64,000 nucleotides of DNA from Methyloversatilis discipulorum (GTDB taxonomy: Bacteria; Pseudomonadota; Gammaproteobacteria; Burkholderiales; Rhodocyclaceae): assembly GCF_018780585.1 (NCBI RefSeq), contig NZ_JADMJL010000021.1:62001-126000 (forward strand). Reading direction: 5' to 3'. Position numbers and translations under genes: made by a program. Below, piece by piece: positions 52,469 through 62,297 of the stretch (position 1 is the first letter of the stretch; the number at the start of each line of letters is the position of its first letter). The notes under the pieces are model-generated. The model was not told the origin of the DNA and ran no database searches. It worked only from the letters and a program-made list of their open reading frames with translations.

Positions 52469-53910
52469 CTCACCGGCTGCACCTGCACCACCACGCGGTT
52501 ACGGCCCTGCTGCTTGGCGTCGTACAGCGCCTGGTCAGCGGCGTCGATCAGCGAAGAGGGCTTGCCGGCCAGCTTGCCGACGAAGGCGGGCGGCGGCACG
52601 AAGGTGGCGACCCCGACGCTGATCGTTACGCAATCGTTCACCGACGACTTGCCGTGCGGAATGCCCAGCGACAGCACGGCGCGGCAGGCCGACTGCGCCA
52701 CCGCCGAGGCGTCCGACTCGCCGGTGTCCGGCAGCAGGATGGCGAACTCCTCGCCGCCGTATCGCGCCACCAGATCGGAGGCGCGCCGCGTACAGGACGC
52801 TAGCGCCTGCGCAACACTGCGCAGGCATTCGTCGCCGCCGAGGTGACCGTGCGTGTCGTTGTAGAGCTTGAAGTGATCGACATCCAGCATCAGCAGCGAC
52901 AGCGGCCGGCCGCTGCGCAGACTGCGATGCCATTCGCGACCCAGCGTTTCGCCGAACACCCGGCGATTGGCGATGCCGGTCAGCGCGTCGGTCGCATTCA
53001 GGCGTTCGAGTTCCGACGCCTTCAGCCTCACCCGCTCATGCGCACGGCCGAGATGGACGTACAGGCGCCCGTTCTCGATCACCAGCGCGACCAGCACCAT
53101 GCTGGCCGCCAGCAGCCCGTGGACGCGCCCGACGTAGAAGCCGAGGTCGTAGCGCCCGGCGTTGAACACGGCCACCAGCGCCACTTCCAGCAGCCAGGCC
53201 ACCATGGTGACGATGAGCCACAGATCGAGCGCGGCGCGTGGCTTCTTCCGCCACAGCACATACAGCGCAAAGCCGTTCAGAATCCATATTGCGGACACGA
53301 TCCAGAACATTCGATGGGTATATCCGAGTGCTCCTATCATGATGTCGGGCAATAGATTCGTACCATGTATTGCCAGCAGCGTGGACAGTACGGCCAGCAG
53401 CAGCGTGCATGAAACATGTCGCCCCACGCTGCCGAATATCGAGCGTATTCCAGAGCCCCTGATGCATTCTTTCGGCATCATCAATGAATAGCCGATCACG
53501 CACAGCGGAAATCCGACATGCCAGAACTGGAATATCCACGCAGTGGTCTGCCTGCCCGCACCGAGCAATCCTTCGGGCGAAAACACTTCGGGATAGGTGA
53601 GCAGATGTGGCGCGATCATCGCCGAGGCATAGAAAAAGCCGTCCGCCAGCAGGAACATGGCGCTTGAGCGCAGCGTCACGCCATGCCCGTAGAGCAGTAC
53701 GGCGGTGACCAGATAGACGACGAACAATGCGGAATCGTAGACCGCGACAAATGCCGGAATATGTGGCAAAGGCATTTTCGCGTAGGGCACGCTGATTGCA
53801 AAAAGCAGCAGCGAAAATATGACGACGAGACTGACCAGCCGACGTTCGCGCGGACCGGCCGCATGCGTCGAAAGCAATTCCGGGCTGTCGTCTGTCGATA
53901 CGTATGGCAT
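52441..53910 (-). CDS. Membrane-bound diguanylate cyclase
   Basis: A 489-residue protein. Residues 25-270 form an integral-membrane sensor of about seven or eight helices resembling MASE-type domains; residues 320-489 form a GGDEF domain. The active site is GGEEF at about residues 385-389, preceded by the inhibitory RxxD site (RASD, five residues upstream), so product feedback is likely. It makes c-di-GMP, the ligand of PilZ proteins such as the one at 9.0 kb. The first part of the gene has lower GC than the GGDEF part. No linked phosphodiesterase. Confidence 0.88.
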   Translation of the reverse strand: MPYVSTDDSPELLSTHAAGPRERRLVSLVVIFSLLLFAISVPYAKMPLPHIPAFVAVYDSALFVVYLVTAVLLYGHGVTLRSSAMFLLADGFFYASAMIAPHLLTYPEVFSPEGLLGAGRQTTAWIFQFWHVGFPLCVIGYSLMMPKECIRGSGIRSIFGSVGRHVSCTLLLAVLSTLLAIHGTNLLPDIMIGALGYTHRMFWIVSAIWILNGFALYVLWRKKPRAALDLWLIVTMVAWLLEVALVAVFNAGRYDLGFYVGRVHGLLAASMVLVALVIENGRLYVHLGRAHERVRLKASELERLNATDALTGIANRRVFGETLGREWHRSLRSGRPLSLLMLDVDHFKLYNDTHGHLGGDECLRSVAQALASCTRRASDLVARYGGEEFAILLPDTGESDASAVAQSACRAVLSLGIPHGKSSVNDCVTISVGVATFVPPPAFVGKLAGKPSSLIDAADQALYDAKQQGRNRVVVQVQPVSYHTSGFTR

Positions 53911-54120
53911 TTTCTTGCCAGTTCGTTATGTCGGACCCATGCAAGGGATCCGGACCGCCATTCGGCGGGCTTTCATTTCCCTGAGCTGTTCACGCCGCGC
54001 CGGATCTGCCCGTGATCCAGCCGTGCTGTATCGAAATGCAATCTACTCCTTGCGATTGATCTGTCGGTAAAAAATCGTGGCGTTTGAAACACCGCAAATT
54101 CCGCACCGCAGCACGCAGCC

Positions 54121-54804
54121 TCAGCAGCCCGCGAGCCGGCCGTCGTGCAGCGCGCTCGCCACCAGCACGGCCGGTACGCCAGCGGCGTCCAGCGCCGCCA
54201 GGTCGGCCGCGTCGCGCACGCCACCGGCGGCAATCACGGCGACGTCCGGGCGCCGGGCGCGCAGGCGGTCGATCAGCGCCAGCTCCGGCCCGGCCTCCGA
54301 GCCGACACGCGCCAGCTCCATCGCGATCACCTGTGCCGGCCAGAATCCCGGCGCGTGTGCCCAGTCGGCGCCGAGCGGCACGCCGCCGCGATAGTCGAGC
54401 GACAGCAGCGCCGGCACGCCCGCTGCCGACAGCTTCGCCAACGCATCGGGGTCGGTCAGGCTTTCGCTGCCCAGCACGGGTGTCGCGCCGGTTGCGCGGT
54501 GCAGCGCCAGCGCGGCGTCGGCATCGGCAAAACCACCGTCCACCCAGAACTCGACCCGCGGATGACGCTCGGCCAGTGCGGCGATCACGGCCGCGTGGTC
54601 GCCGCCCAGCCGGCGGATGGCGTCGAGGTCGGCGATATAGATATTGCGGGCGGCGGTGGCGGCGAGCAGCGCATCGACCACGTCCTCCGGCACGCAACCC
54701 TCGACGAGGCGCGAGCGCAGCGGCTGGTAAGCTTGCCGGTCGCCACGGCGCGCGTGCACGACCCGACCTTGCATCAGGTCGATCACGGGTATCAGTTCAG
54801 GCAC
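54121..54804 (-). CDS. HisA/HisF-related TIM-barrel protein of the C1-cofactor cluster
   Basis: A 227-residue (beta-alpha)8 protein. It begins VPELIPVIDLMQGRVVHARRGD, the HisA pattern with the catalytic Asp, followed by phosphate-binding loops (VDGGFADADAAL, AAGGVRDAADLAAL, VASALHDGRL). Unlike a true HisA it is shorter and sits with methanofuran genes instead of other his genes; relatives in methylotrophs are conserved with H4MPT genes. It may act on a phosphorylated cofactor precursor. Start GTG 54804 lies 12 bases from the divergent ATP-grasp start, so the two 5' regions overlap. Confidence 0.72.
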   Translation of the reverse strand: MPELIPVIDLMQGRVVHARRGDRQAYQPLRSRLVEGCVPEDVVDALLAATAARNIYIADLDAIRRLGGDHAAVIAALAERHPRVEFWVDGGFADADAALALHRATGATPVLGSESLTDPDALAKLSAAGVPALLSLDYRGGVPLGADWAHAPGFWPAQVIAMELARVGSEAGPELALIDRLRARRPDVAVIAAGGVRDAADLAALDAAGVPAVLVASALHDGRLAGC

Positions 54805-54816
54805 AGAAAACCTTAT

Positions 54817-55809
54817 ATGAATCAACGAATTTTCGTGTTCGAGTTTATCACCGGCGGCGGTCTGGCCGGCCAGCCGCTGCCGACCTCGCTCGCGCGCGAA
54901 GGCCGCCTGATGCGCGATGCGCTGCTGCGCGACGCCGCCGACATCGCCGGCGCCGAACTGGTGACGCTGCACGACGCCCGGCTCGAAGCGGCGCTGCCCG
55001 AGTCGATCGCGGTGGCCGAGGCCGACGCGTTCGACACGGCCTTCGACGCCGCGCTGGCCGCTGCCGACGCGGTGCTCGTCGTCGCTCCGGAAACCGGCGA
55101 TCTGCTCGCCACGCTGGCCGCCCGCGTCGAAGCGGGCGGCCGCCGCCTGCTCGGCTGCGACGCCACAAGCTGCCGCGTCGCCGCGTCGAAATCGCGCACG
55201 GCCCGCGTGCTGGCCGAGGCCGGCGTCGCCGTGCTGCCGCACTACAGCGACGCCGACGCGCTGCCGGACATTCTCGGCGCGTGGGCAGTGAAGCCGGACG
55301 ACGGCGCCGGTTGCGACGGCCTGCAGCGCCTGGTCGACCGTGCCGCCGCCGCGCGCGCATTGCGCGCCGCCGGGCCGGATCACATCGCCCAGCCCTGGCT
55401 GGACGGCGAAGCGCGCAGCATGAACCTGCTATGCGCGCGCGGGCGGGCGGCGCTGCTGTCGGTGAACCGGCAAGTGCTCGAACACCGCAGCGAACGCGTG
55501 CGCCTCGCCGCGCTCGCTGTCGGCGCCGTCGACGCCACGCCACAGCACGCTGCGCTCGCGCAGCGCATCGCCGCCGCACTGCCCGGCCTGCTCGGGCCGG
55601 TCGGCGTCGATTTCATCGAAACGGCGGATGGCCCGGTCGTGGTGGAGATCAATCCGCGCATGAGCACCTCGGCCTGCGCGCTGCGCGCGGCGACCGGCCT
55701 CAATCTGGTCGCCGCCACACTGAGCGCGGCGCGCGACGGCAGCCTGCCGTCGACCGACGCTCCGCGCCCGCACACCCTTACCCTTGACGCCCATGAAGAA
55801 ACCGTCTGA
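54817..55809 (+). CDS. mfnD: ATP-grasp ligase, MfnD-like (methanofuran biosynthesis)
   Basis: A 330-residue ATP-grasp protein of the tyramine-L-glutamate ligase group. The N-terminus RIFVFEFITGGGLAGQPLP is the family signature; ATP/Mg motifs are AVKPDDGAGCDGLQRLV near residue 150 and VEINPRMSTSACALRAA near 280. MfnD joins glutamate to tyramine in methanofuran synthesis, which the FhcABCD complex in this window requires. It heads an operon: the next gene begins inside its end. Confidence 0.75.
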   Translation: MNQRIFVFEFITGGGLAGQPLPTSLAREGRLMRDALLRDAADIAGAELVTLHDARLEAALPESIAVAEADAFDTAFDAALAAADAVLVVAPETGDLLATLAARVEAGGRRLLGCDATSCRVAASKSRTARVLAEAGVAVLPHYSDADALPDILGAWAVKPDDGAGCDGLQRLVDRAAAARALRAAGPDHIAQPWLDGEARSMNLLCARGRAALLSVNRQVLEHRSERVRLAALAVGAVDATPQHAALAQRIAAALPGLLGPVGVDFIETADGPVVVEINPRMSTSACALRAATGLNLVAATLSAARDGSLPSTDAPRPHTLTLDAHEETV

Positions 55810-56836
55810 CGCCGCGCTGATCGGCTGGGACATCGGCGGCGCTCACGTGAAGGCCGCGCGCATCGACGGCGGCCGGGTGAGCGGCGTGGTGCAGGTGGCC
55901 TGCCCGCTGTGGCAGGGGCTGGACAAGCTCGACGCCGCCGTGGCCGAAGCGCTGGCCGCACTGGGCGCCGCGCCGCGACACGCGATCACGATGACCGGCG
56001 AAATGACGGACCTGTTCGACGCCCGCGCCGACGGCGTGGCCGGCATCGCGCAGCGCATGCGCACCGCACTGGCCGGCGACATTTCGCTGTACGCCGGTCG
56101 CGCTGGCTGGGCGCAGGTCGATGAGGCGCGCGTGCGCGCCGACGTCATCGCCTCGGCCAACTGGCTCGCCACCGCGGCGTGGATCGCCACCCGTCTGCCG
56201 CAGGCGCTGCTGGCTGACGTCGGCAGCACCACCAGCGACCTCATCGTCATCGATGGCGGCGTCGCCACGACCAGCTGCTCCGACGCCGACCGGCTGATCA
56301 GCGGCGAGCTGGTCTATGCCGGCGTCGTGCGCACGCCGCTGATGGCGCTGGCGCCTGCCATCAACTTCAAGGGTCGGCGCCACCGGCTGATGGCCGAGTA
56401 CTTCGCCACCACGGCGGACGTGTGGCGCCTGCTCGGGGAACTGCCGGAGCACGCCGACCAGTACCCGGCGGCCGACGGCGGCGCCAAGACGGTGGAGGCC
56501 AGCGCCCGCCGGCTGGCGCGCATGATAGGTCGCGACCTCGCCGAGGGCACGATGGAAGACTGGCGCGCACTCGCCTCGGCTTTCGCCGAGGCTCAGCTTG
56601 ACGCGCTGGTGGACGCCTGCCGCGCCCTGCCCGGCATCACCGCGCTCGCGTCCGACGCACCGGTGGTCTGCGCCGGCGCCGGCCGCTTCGTCGCCGCCGG
56701 TCTCGCACGCGCGCTCGGCCGCCCGGCCGTCACGCTGGGTGAGCTGATCGCCGACCTCGCGCCCGACTGCGCGGACGAAGCCACCACCTGCGCACCCGCG
56801 GTCGCGGTGGCGTTGCTGGCCGAGGGTGGGCGATGA
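55793..56836 (+). CDS. mfnF: Hydantoinase/oxoprolinase-family C1 pathway protein (MfnF-like)
   Basis: A 347-residue protein of the acetate/sugar-kinase fold (hydantoinase A-like). It begins ALIGWDIGGAHVKAARIDGG, a nucleotide-binding phosphate-1 loop, and has LADVGSTTSDLIVIDGG near residue 145 as the second loop. It corresponds to the H4MPT-linked C1 transfer pathway protein and archaeal MfnF, which couples the furan and tyramine parts of methanofuran. ATG 55793 lies within the end of mfnD; a TTG nine bases upstream is an alternative. It overlaps the next gene by four bases. Confidence 0.75.
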   Translation: MKKPSDAALIGWDIGGAHVKAARIDGGRVSGVVQVACPLWQGLDKLDAAVAEALAALGAAPRHAITMTGEMTDLFDARADGVAGIAQRMRTALAGDISLYAGRAGWAQVDEARVRADVIASANWLATAAWIATRLPQALLADVGSTTSDLIVIDGGVATTSCSDADRLISGELVYAGVVRTPLMALAPAINFKGRRHRLMAEYFATTADVWRLLGELPEHADQYPAADGGAKTVEASARRLARMIGRDLAEGTMEDWRALASAFAEAQLDALVDACRALPGITALASDAPVVCAGAGRFVAAGLARALGRPAVTLGELIADLAPDCADEATTCAPAVAVALLAEGGR

Positions 56837-57015
56837 AACCGTCCGCCGTCATCCATCTGGTCGGTGTCGTCGCCTTCGGCCTGCTTTATGCGCCGTTCAA
56901 GACGTTGACCGGCGGCGGTGCGCAGATGCTCGCGTTGGCCATCGTCTATCTGCTGGTGCTGCGCCTGCTCGGCCAGGTGCTGGACCGCCGCATCGACCGG
57001 CGCGACAGGTCGTGA
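56833..57015 (+). CDS. Small two-helix membrane protein in the methanofuran operon
   Basis: A 60-residue protein with two hydrophobic segments (about residues 6-22 and 31-48) and a strongly basic C-terminus (DRRIDRRDRS). The ATG overlaps the mfnF stop (ATGA), and its own stop overlaps the mfnE start (GTGA), so it is translated with both. I do not recognise a family. It may anchor or regulate neighbouring enzymes at the membrane, which is inference. Confidence 0.6.
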   Translation: MKPSAVIHLVGVVAFGLLYAPFKTLTGGGAQMLALAIVYLLVLRLLGQVLDRRIDRRDRS

Positions 57016-57584
57016 CCCGCGCACCGGTGGTGATCAAGCTCGGCGGCAGCCTGCTGTCCGACCCGCATGACGGACGACTGCAGCGCTGGTGCGAACGGCT
57101 TGCCGGCGAAGCGGCAGGCAGCGCAGTCATCGTGCCGGGTGGCGGGGCATATGCCGACGCCGTACGCGACGCCCAGACGCACTGGCGCTTTTCCGATGAC
57201 GCGGCGCACCGGATGGCGCTGCGCGCGATGGACCAGTGCGGGCTCATGCTGTGCGACCTGTTTCCGGCGCTGGTCGCCTGCGACGATATCGACGCGCTGG
57301 CCGACCACTGCGCGGCCGGCCGCACGCCGGTGTGGCTGCCTTCCCGTCGTCTCGACCTCAGCACCGACATCCCGCGAGACTGGACGGTCACCTCCGACAG
57401 CATCGCCGTCTGGCTCGCTGCCCGCATCGGCAGCCCGGGCGTTCTGCTGGTGAAGTCCTGCGCCCTGCCGGAAGGTGATCTCGCGGCACTCGCTGCACAG
57501 GGCATCGTCGACCCGCATCTGCCGCAGGTCGCGGCCCGGGCGAACATCGACGTTCGCCTCGCCCACGCCGACTCGCCGTTCTAG
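57012..57584 (+). CDS. mfnE: Amino-acid-kinase-family protein, MfnE-like
   Basis: A 190-residue amino-acid-kinase-fold protein, starting VTRAPVVIKLGGSLLSDPHD (Lys-Leu-Gly-Gly-Ser phosphate loop), with VIVPGGGAYADAVRDA near residue 37 and VTSDSIAVWLAARIG near 125. It is like archaeal MfnE, which phosphorylates the aminomethylfuran phosphate to the diphosphate that MfnF consumes. The GTG at 57012 overlaps the preceding stop. It is the last gene of the operon. Confidence 0.75.
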   Translation: MTRAPVVIKLGGSLLSDPHDGRLQRWCERLAGEAAGSAVIVPGGGAYADAVRDAQTHWRFSDDAAHRMALRAMDQCGLMLCDLFPALVACDDIDALADHCAAGRTPVWLPSRRLDLSTDIPRDWTVTSDSIAVWLAARIGSPGVLLVKSCALPEGDLAALAAQGIVDPHLPQVAARANIDVRLAHADSPF

Positions 57585-57605
57585 TTCGGCGCGAAGGTCA
57601 GCGGC

Positions 57606-57690
57606 AACCCCCTCCCACAGACCCCCGCCCGGCTCTTGTCGCGGATCGGGCGCCTCCCTTGTGGGAACAGCACTGGCCGCGACGCTCCGG
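57606..57690. repeat. Degenerate REP-like pair upstream of katG
   Basis: Two facing tails of the REP type: CCCCCTCCCACAGA near 57607-57620 and CCTTGTGGGAACAGC followed by CTGGCCGCGACG at 57656-57683. They resemble the better preserved elements downstream of katG. Confidence 0.45.
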
Positions 57691-57813
57691 GTGCTGGCCG
57701 CACGCGTCCATCAACGCGACCGCGGGAACATTTCGATCTCGCACGTGCCGCAGGTATCGACGATGTGAAATCGAACGTTCCGTCAGTCCTCGATTCCCAT
57801 GTCGCACTTCAAC

Positions 57814-60268
<2,455 letters not shown>

Positions 60269-60285
60269 AGTCGCCCGGCCGTCAT

Positions 60286-60324
60286 GAAAAAGCCCGCCTC
60301 CGCATCCGCGGGGCGGGCTTTTTC
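60286..60324 (+). terminator. Rho-independent terminator after katG
   Basis: AAAAAGCCCGCC pairs with GGCGGGCTTTTT (TCCGCATCCGCG between), followed by a T-run. It lies 18 bases after the katG stop. Confidence 0.93.
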
Positions 60325-60357
60325 ATGATCTGCACCGAAGTCCGCGCTGTGCTGCGG

Positions 60358-60390
60358 CCCTGTCGCGGCCAAGGCCGCTCCCACGGGGAC
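60358..60390. repeat. REP-like element downstream of katG, copy 1
   Basis: CCTGTCGCGGCC-AA-GGCCGCTCCCACGG: a GCGGCC palindrome with the CTCCCAC tail of the REP type, orientation toward copy 2. Confidence 0.65.
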
Positions 60391-60423
60391 TGTTCCAGAC
60401 CCGCAGCCAAAGCCCGGGCGGAA

Positions 60424-60453
60424 GTTCTGTGGGAGGGGTCTTGACCCCGACAG
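60424..60453. repeat. REP-like element downstream of katG, copy 2 (inverted)
   Basis: TTCTGTGGGAGGGGTC-TT-GACCCCGACAGC: the same tail in opposite orientation with a GGGGTC/GACCCC palindrome. Together with copy 1 it forms a BIME-like unit of about 95 bases. The rest of the 258-base gap between katG and the HDOD gene holds nothing else I can name. Confidence 0.65.
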
Positions 60454-60526
60454 CAACCTGAATCGAAGCCCGAGGACTACAGCGAACGCGTCGCGACCGA
60501 GACTGCTCCAACCGGGGAGAGGCGCC

Positions 60527-61525
60527 CTACCCCTGCATCGCCCCGCGCCGCAGCACTCCGTACACCTGTTCGATCTCCGGCAACAGCCCGGCGAATCGCT
60601 CGCGCGTCGGTGCCGGGCGCTGACTCACGTGACATACCGGGTCGTCGTACAGCTCGCTCGCGCCGCCGGCCAGCACACTGGCGGTGAACACCAGATCCGA
60701 CAGTGAGCGCGGCATGCCGGTGCGTGCGCGCGGCTGTTCGTGGTCGCGCATCGCGTCGATCAGCACCTCGGGTACGCCCAGCGACTGCAGCAGCGATTCG
60801 CCCACGCTTTCGTGCCATTCGAGGATGAGCGCATTGACGTCCTGTGCGTCGAACGCCGCCGACGGTCGCCGCGCCAGGCGGTCAAGCAGATAGAAAGCGC
60901 CGATGTCGTGCAGCAGCCCGGCTGTCATCGCCTCGTCCGGATCGAGCGACGTGAGCCGGCGCGCCAGTACGAAGGCTCCGGCCGCCGTGCGCAGCGTGTG
61001 CAGCCACAGCCGGCGCGACAGTTCATCGACGTGCGAAAGCTGGCGCGCACAGCCGATCTGGCCACAGGACACCGCGCGTGCCACGCGCTGTGCGCGATCA
61101 ACGCCCAGCGCCGTCAGCGCATCGCGCACGCCGGTCACCGGCGCTGCGCGCCGACCGCGGTTCGCGCGCCGTAGCAGCCGTGCGCACAGCAGCGGATCGA
61201 CCCGCGCGGCGCCTGCCAGATGCGGCGTCGTCACCTCGGGCGCGCGCAGCGTCTGCCGCACGCACAGCAGCGCGTCGAAACAGATCGGAAAGATCACCCC
61301 CGGCCGCAGATCGCGCGCGAGTTCCGCCAGCAGGTCGAAGGAGCGGGCGCTGTCGTCAGCCGGCGAGAGCACCCGCGCGAAGTCGTGCGTGGCGACGGAG
61401 GGCGTCGTGGCGCTGAACGATGGATTCAATCCGTTCTCCCTGGCGGACGACGGCGCAGACCAAAGCTGCGGGCTGACCGGAACAGCAACCGGTCTCGTTC
61501 CATCCTCTACACGCGGGCGACGCAA
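60527..61525 (-). CDS. HDOD-domain signalling protein
   Basis: A 332-residue cytoplasmic protein with an HDOD domain from about residue 65 to 270: IFPICFDALLCVRQ, VDPLLCARLLRRANR, ALTALGVDRAQRVA, then AMTAGLLHDIGAFYLLDRL near residue 205, where a HD pair remains, and ALILEWHESVGESLLQSLGVPEVLIDAMRDHEQP. HDOD proteins are linked to signalling, often to c-di-GMP or stress control, but usually lack phosphodiesterase activity. The first 50 residues are unstructured and the exact start may be later. Confidence 0.8.
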   Translation of the reverse strand: MRRPRVEDGTRPVAVPVSPQLWSAPSSARENGLNPSFSATTPSVATHDFARVLSPADDSARSFDLLAELARDLRPGVIFPICFDALLCVRQTLRAPEVTTPHLAGAARVDPLLCARLLRRANRGRRAAPVTGVRDALTALGVDRAQRVARAVSCGQIGCARQLSHVDELSRRLWLHTLRTAAGAFVLARRLTSLDPDEAMTAGLLHDIGAFYLLDRLARRPSAAFDAQDVNALILEWHESVGESLLQSLGVPEVLIDAMRDHEQPRARTGMPRSLSDLVFTASVLAGGASELYDDPVCHVSQRPAPTRERFAGLLPEIEQVYGVLRRGAMQG

Positions 61526-61650
61526 GCGGATGCACCCGGAAAGTCGCCATCCGCGTTCAGGACGTCAGCGCATCATCCGCCTGAACAATCCACGGCACCT
61601 GACAACTATGTGGCACTTCGCCGTCGCTCGGGAGCCAATCACCGTCCACG

Positions 61651-61687
61651 CAAAACAAAAAGGGCCTTGAAACATCAAGGCCCCTTC
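61651..61687 (-). terminator. Terminator after the cupin gene
   Basis: On the minus strand GGGGCCTTGA pairs with TCAAGGCCC around TGTT, followed by TTTTTGTTTT. It lies 20 bases beyond the cupin stop. Confidence 0.9.
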
Positions 61688-61706
61688 GGCACAGAAGCGA
61701 ATGCGG

Positions 61707-61982
61707 TCAGCTGTGCTTGTAGTGCTTGCGCAGCGGCTTCACGACTTCCCACATCGACTTCATGCCCTTCGGGAACACGACGAAGTCGCCGGCCTTGATC
61801 ACCACCTTGTCGCCACCCTGCGGCGTCACGTGGATCTCGCCTTCGAGCAGGTAGGCGCTTTCAGTCATCGAGAAGTCGAGCGGAAACTTCGACACTTCCT
61901 TTTCCCAGATCGACCAGCTGGACACGCCCAGCGCCTTCAGCTTCTCTTCGGTCGGGTTGTGATCGACGACGATTTGAGTCAT
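61707..61982 (-). CDS. Small cupin-domain protein (DUF861-like)
   Basis: A 91-residue single-cupin protein. Segments typical of the cupin_3/DUF861 family are WSIWEKEVSKFPLDF, YLLEGEIHVTPQGGDKVVIKAGDFVVFPKGMKSMWEV and a Lys-rich end. AAGGAA precedes the ATG. Relatives are small stand-alone beta-barrels, some related to ureidoglycine aminohydrolase; with only one His/Glu pair preserved, metal binding is uncertain. Substrate unknown. Confidence 0.82.
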   Translation of the reverse strand: MTQIVVDHNPTEEKLKALGVSSWSIWEKEVSKFPLDFSMTESAYLLEGEIHVTPQGGDKVVIKAGDFVVFPKGMKSMWEVVKPLRKHYKHS

Positions 61983-62297
61983 GGCTATTCCTTGATTGGA
62001 TGGGAGGTTGAAACGAAAAACGAGGTCGCCTGGCGGCGACAAAAGCGAAGGACGGTCCACCGTAGCGTGACCGTTACCGAGGGTTGCATGCTCACGGCGG
62101 CCGGCGCACGGGTCAAGGCAGCGCGGTGCGGGATCGCTGAATCGGACCACATCGTTGCGGTGCGGCCGGCTTTCGCGGATCGGATTGTCAGGAACGGAAC
62201 ACTGCCGGAGAGAGGTCTGCTCGCGACTGAACCCTGAACAGAACCGCCACCGGGTGTCGCAAGCTCCGCCGCAGGAAGGACGGCCCGTTCGCGCTGG
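61983..62297. other. 315-bp intergenic region between cupin and pbpC
   Basis: Holds the cupin promoter and the end of pbpC. A small hairpin (GTCGCC/GGCGAC at 62025-62040) is followed on the minus strand, after four bases, by a T-run, so it may be a weak pbpC terminator. No gene seen. Confidence 0.45.
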
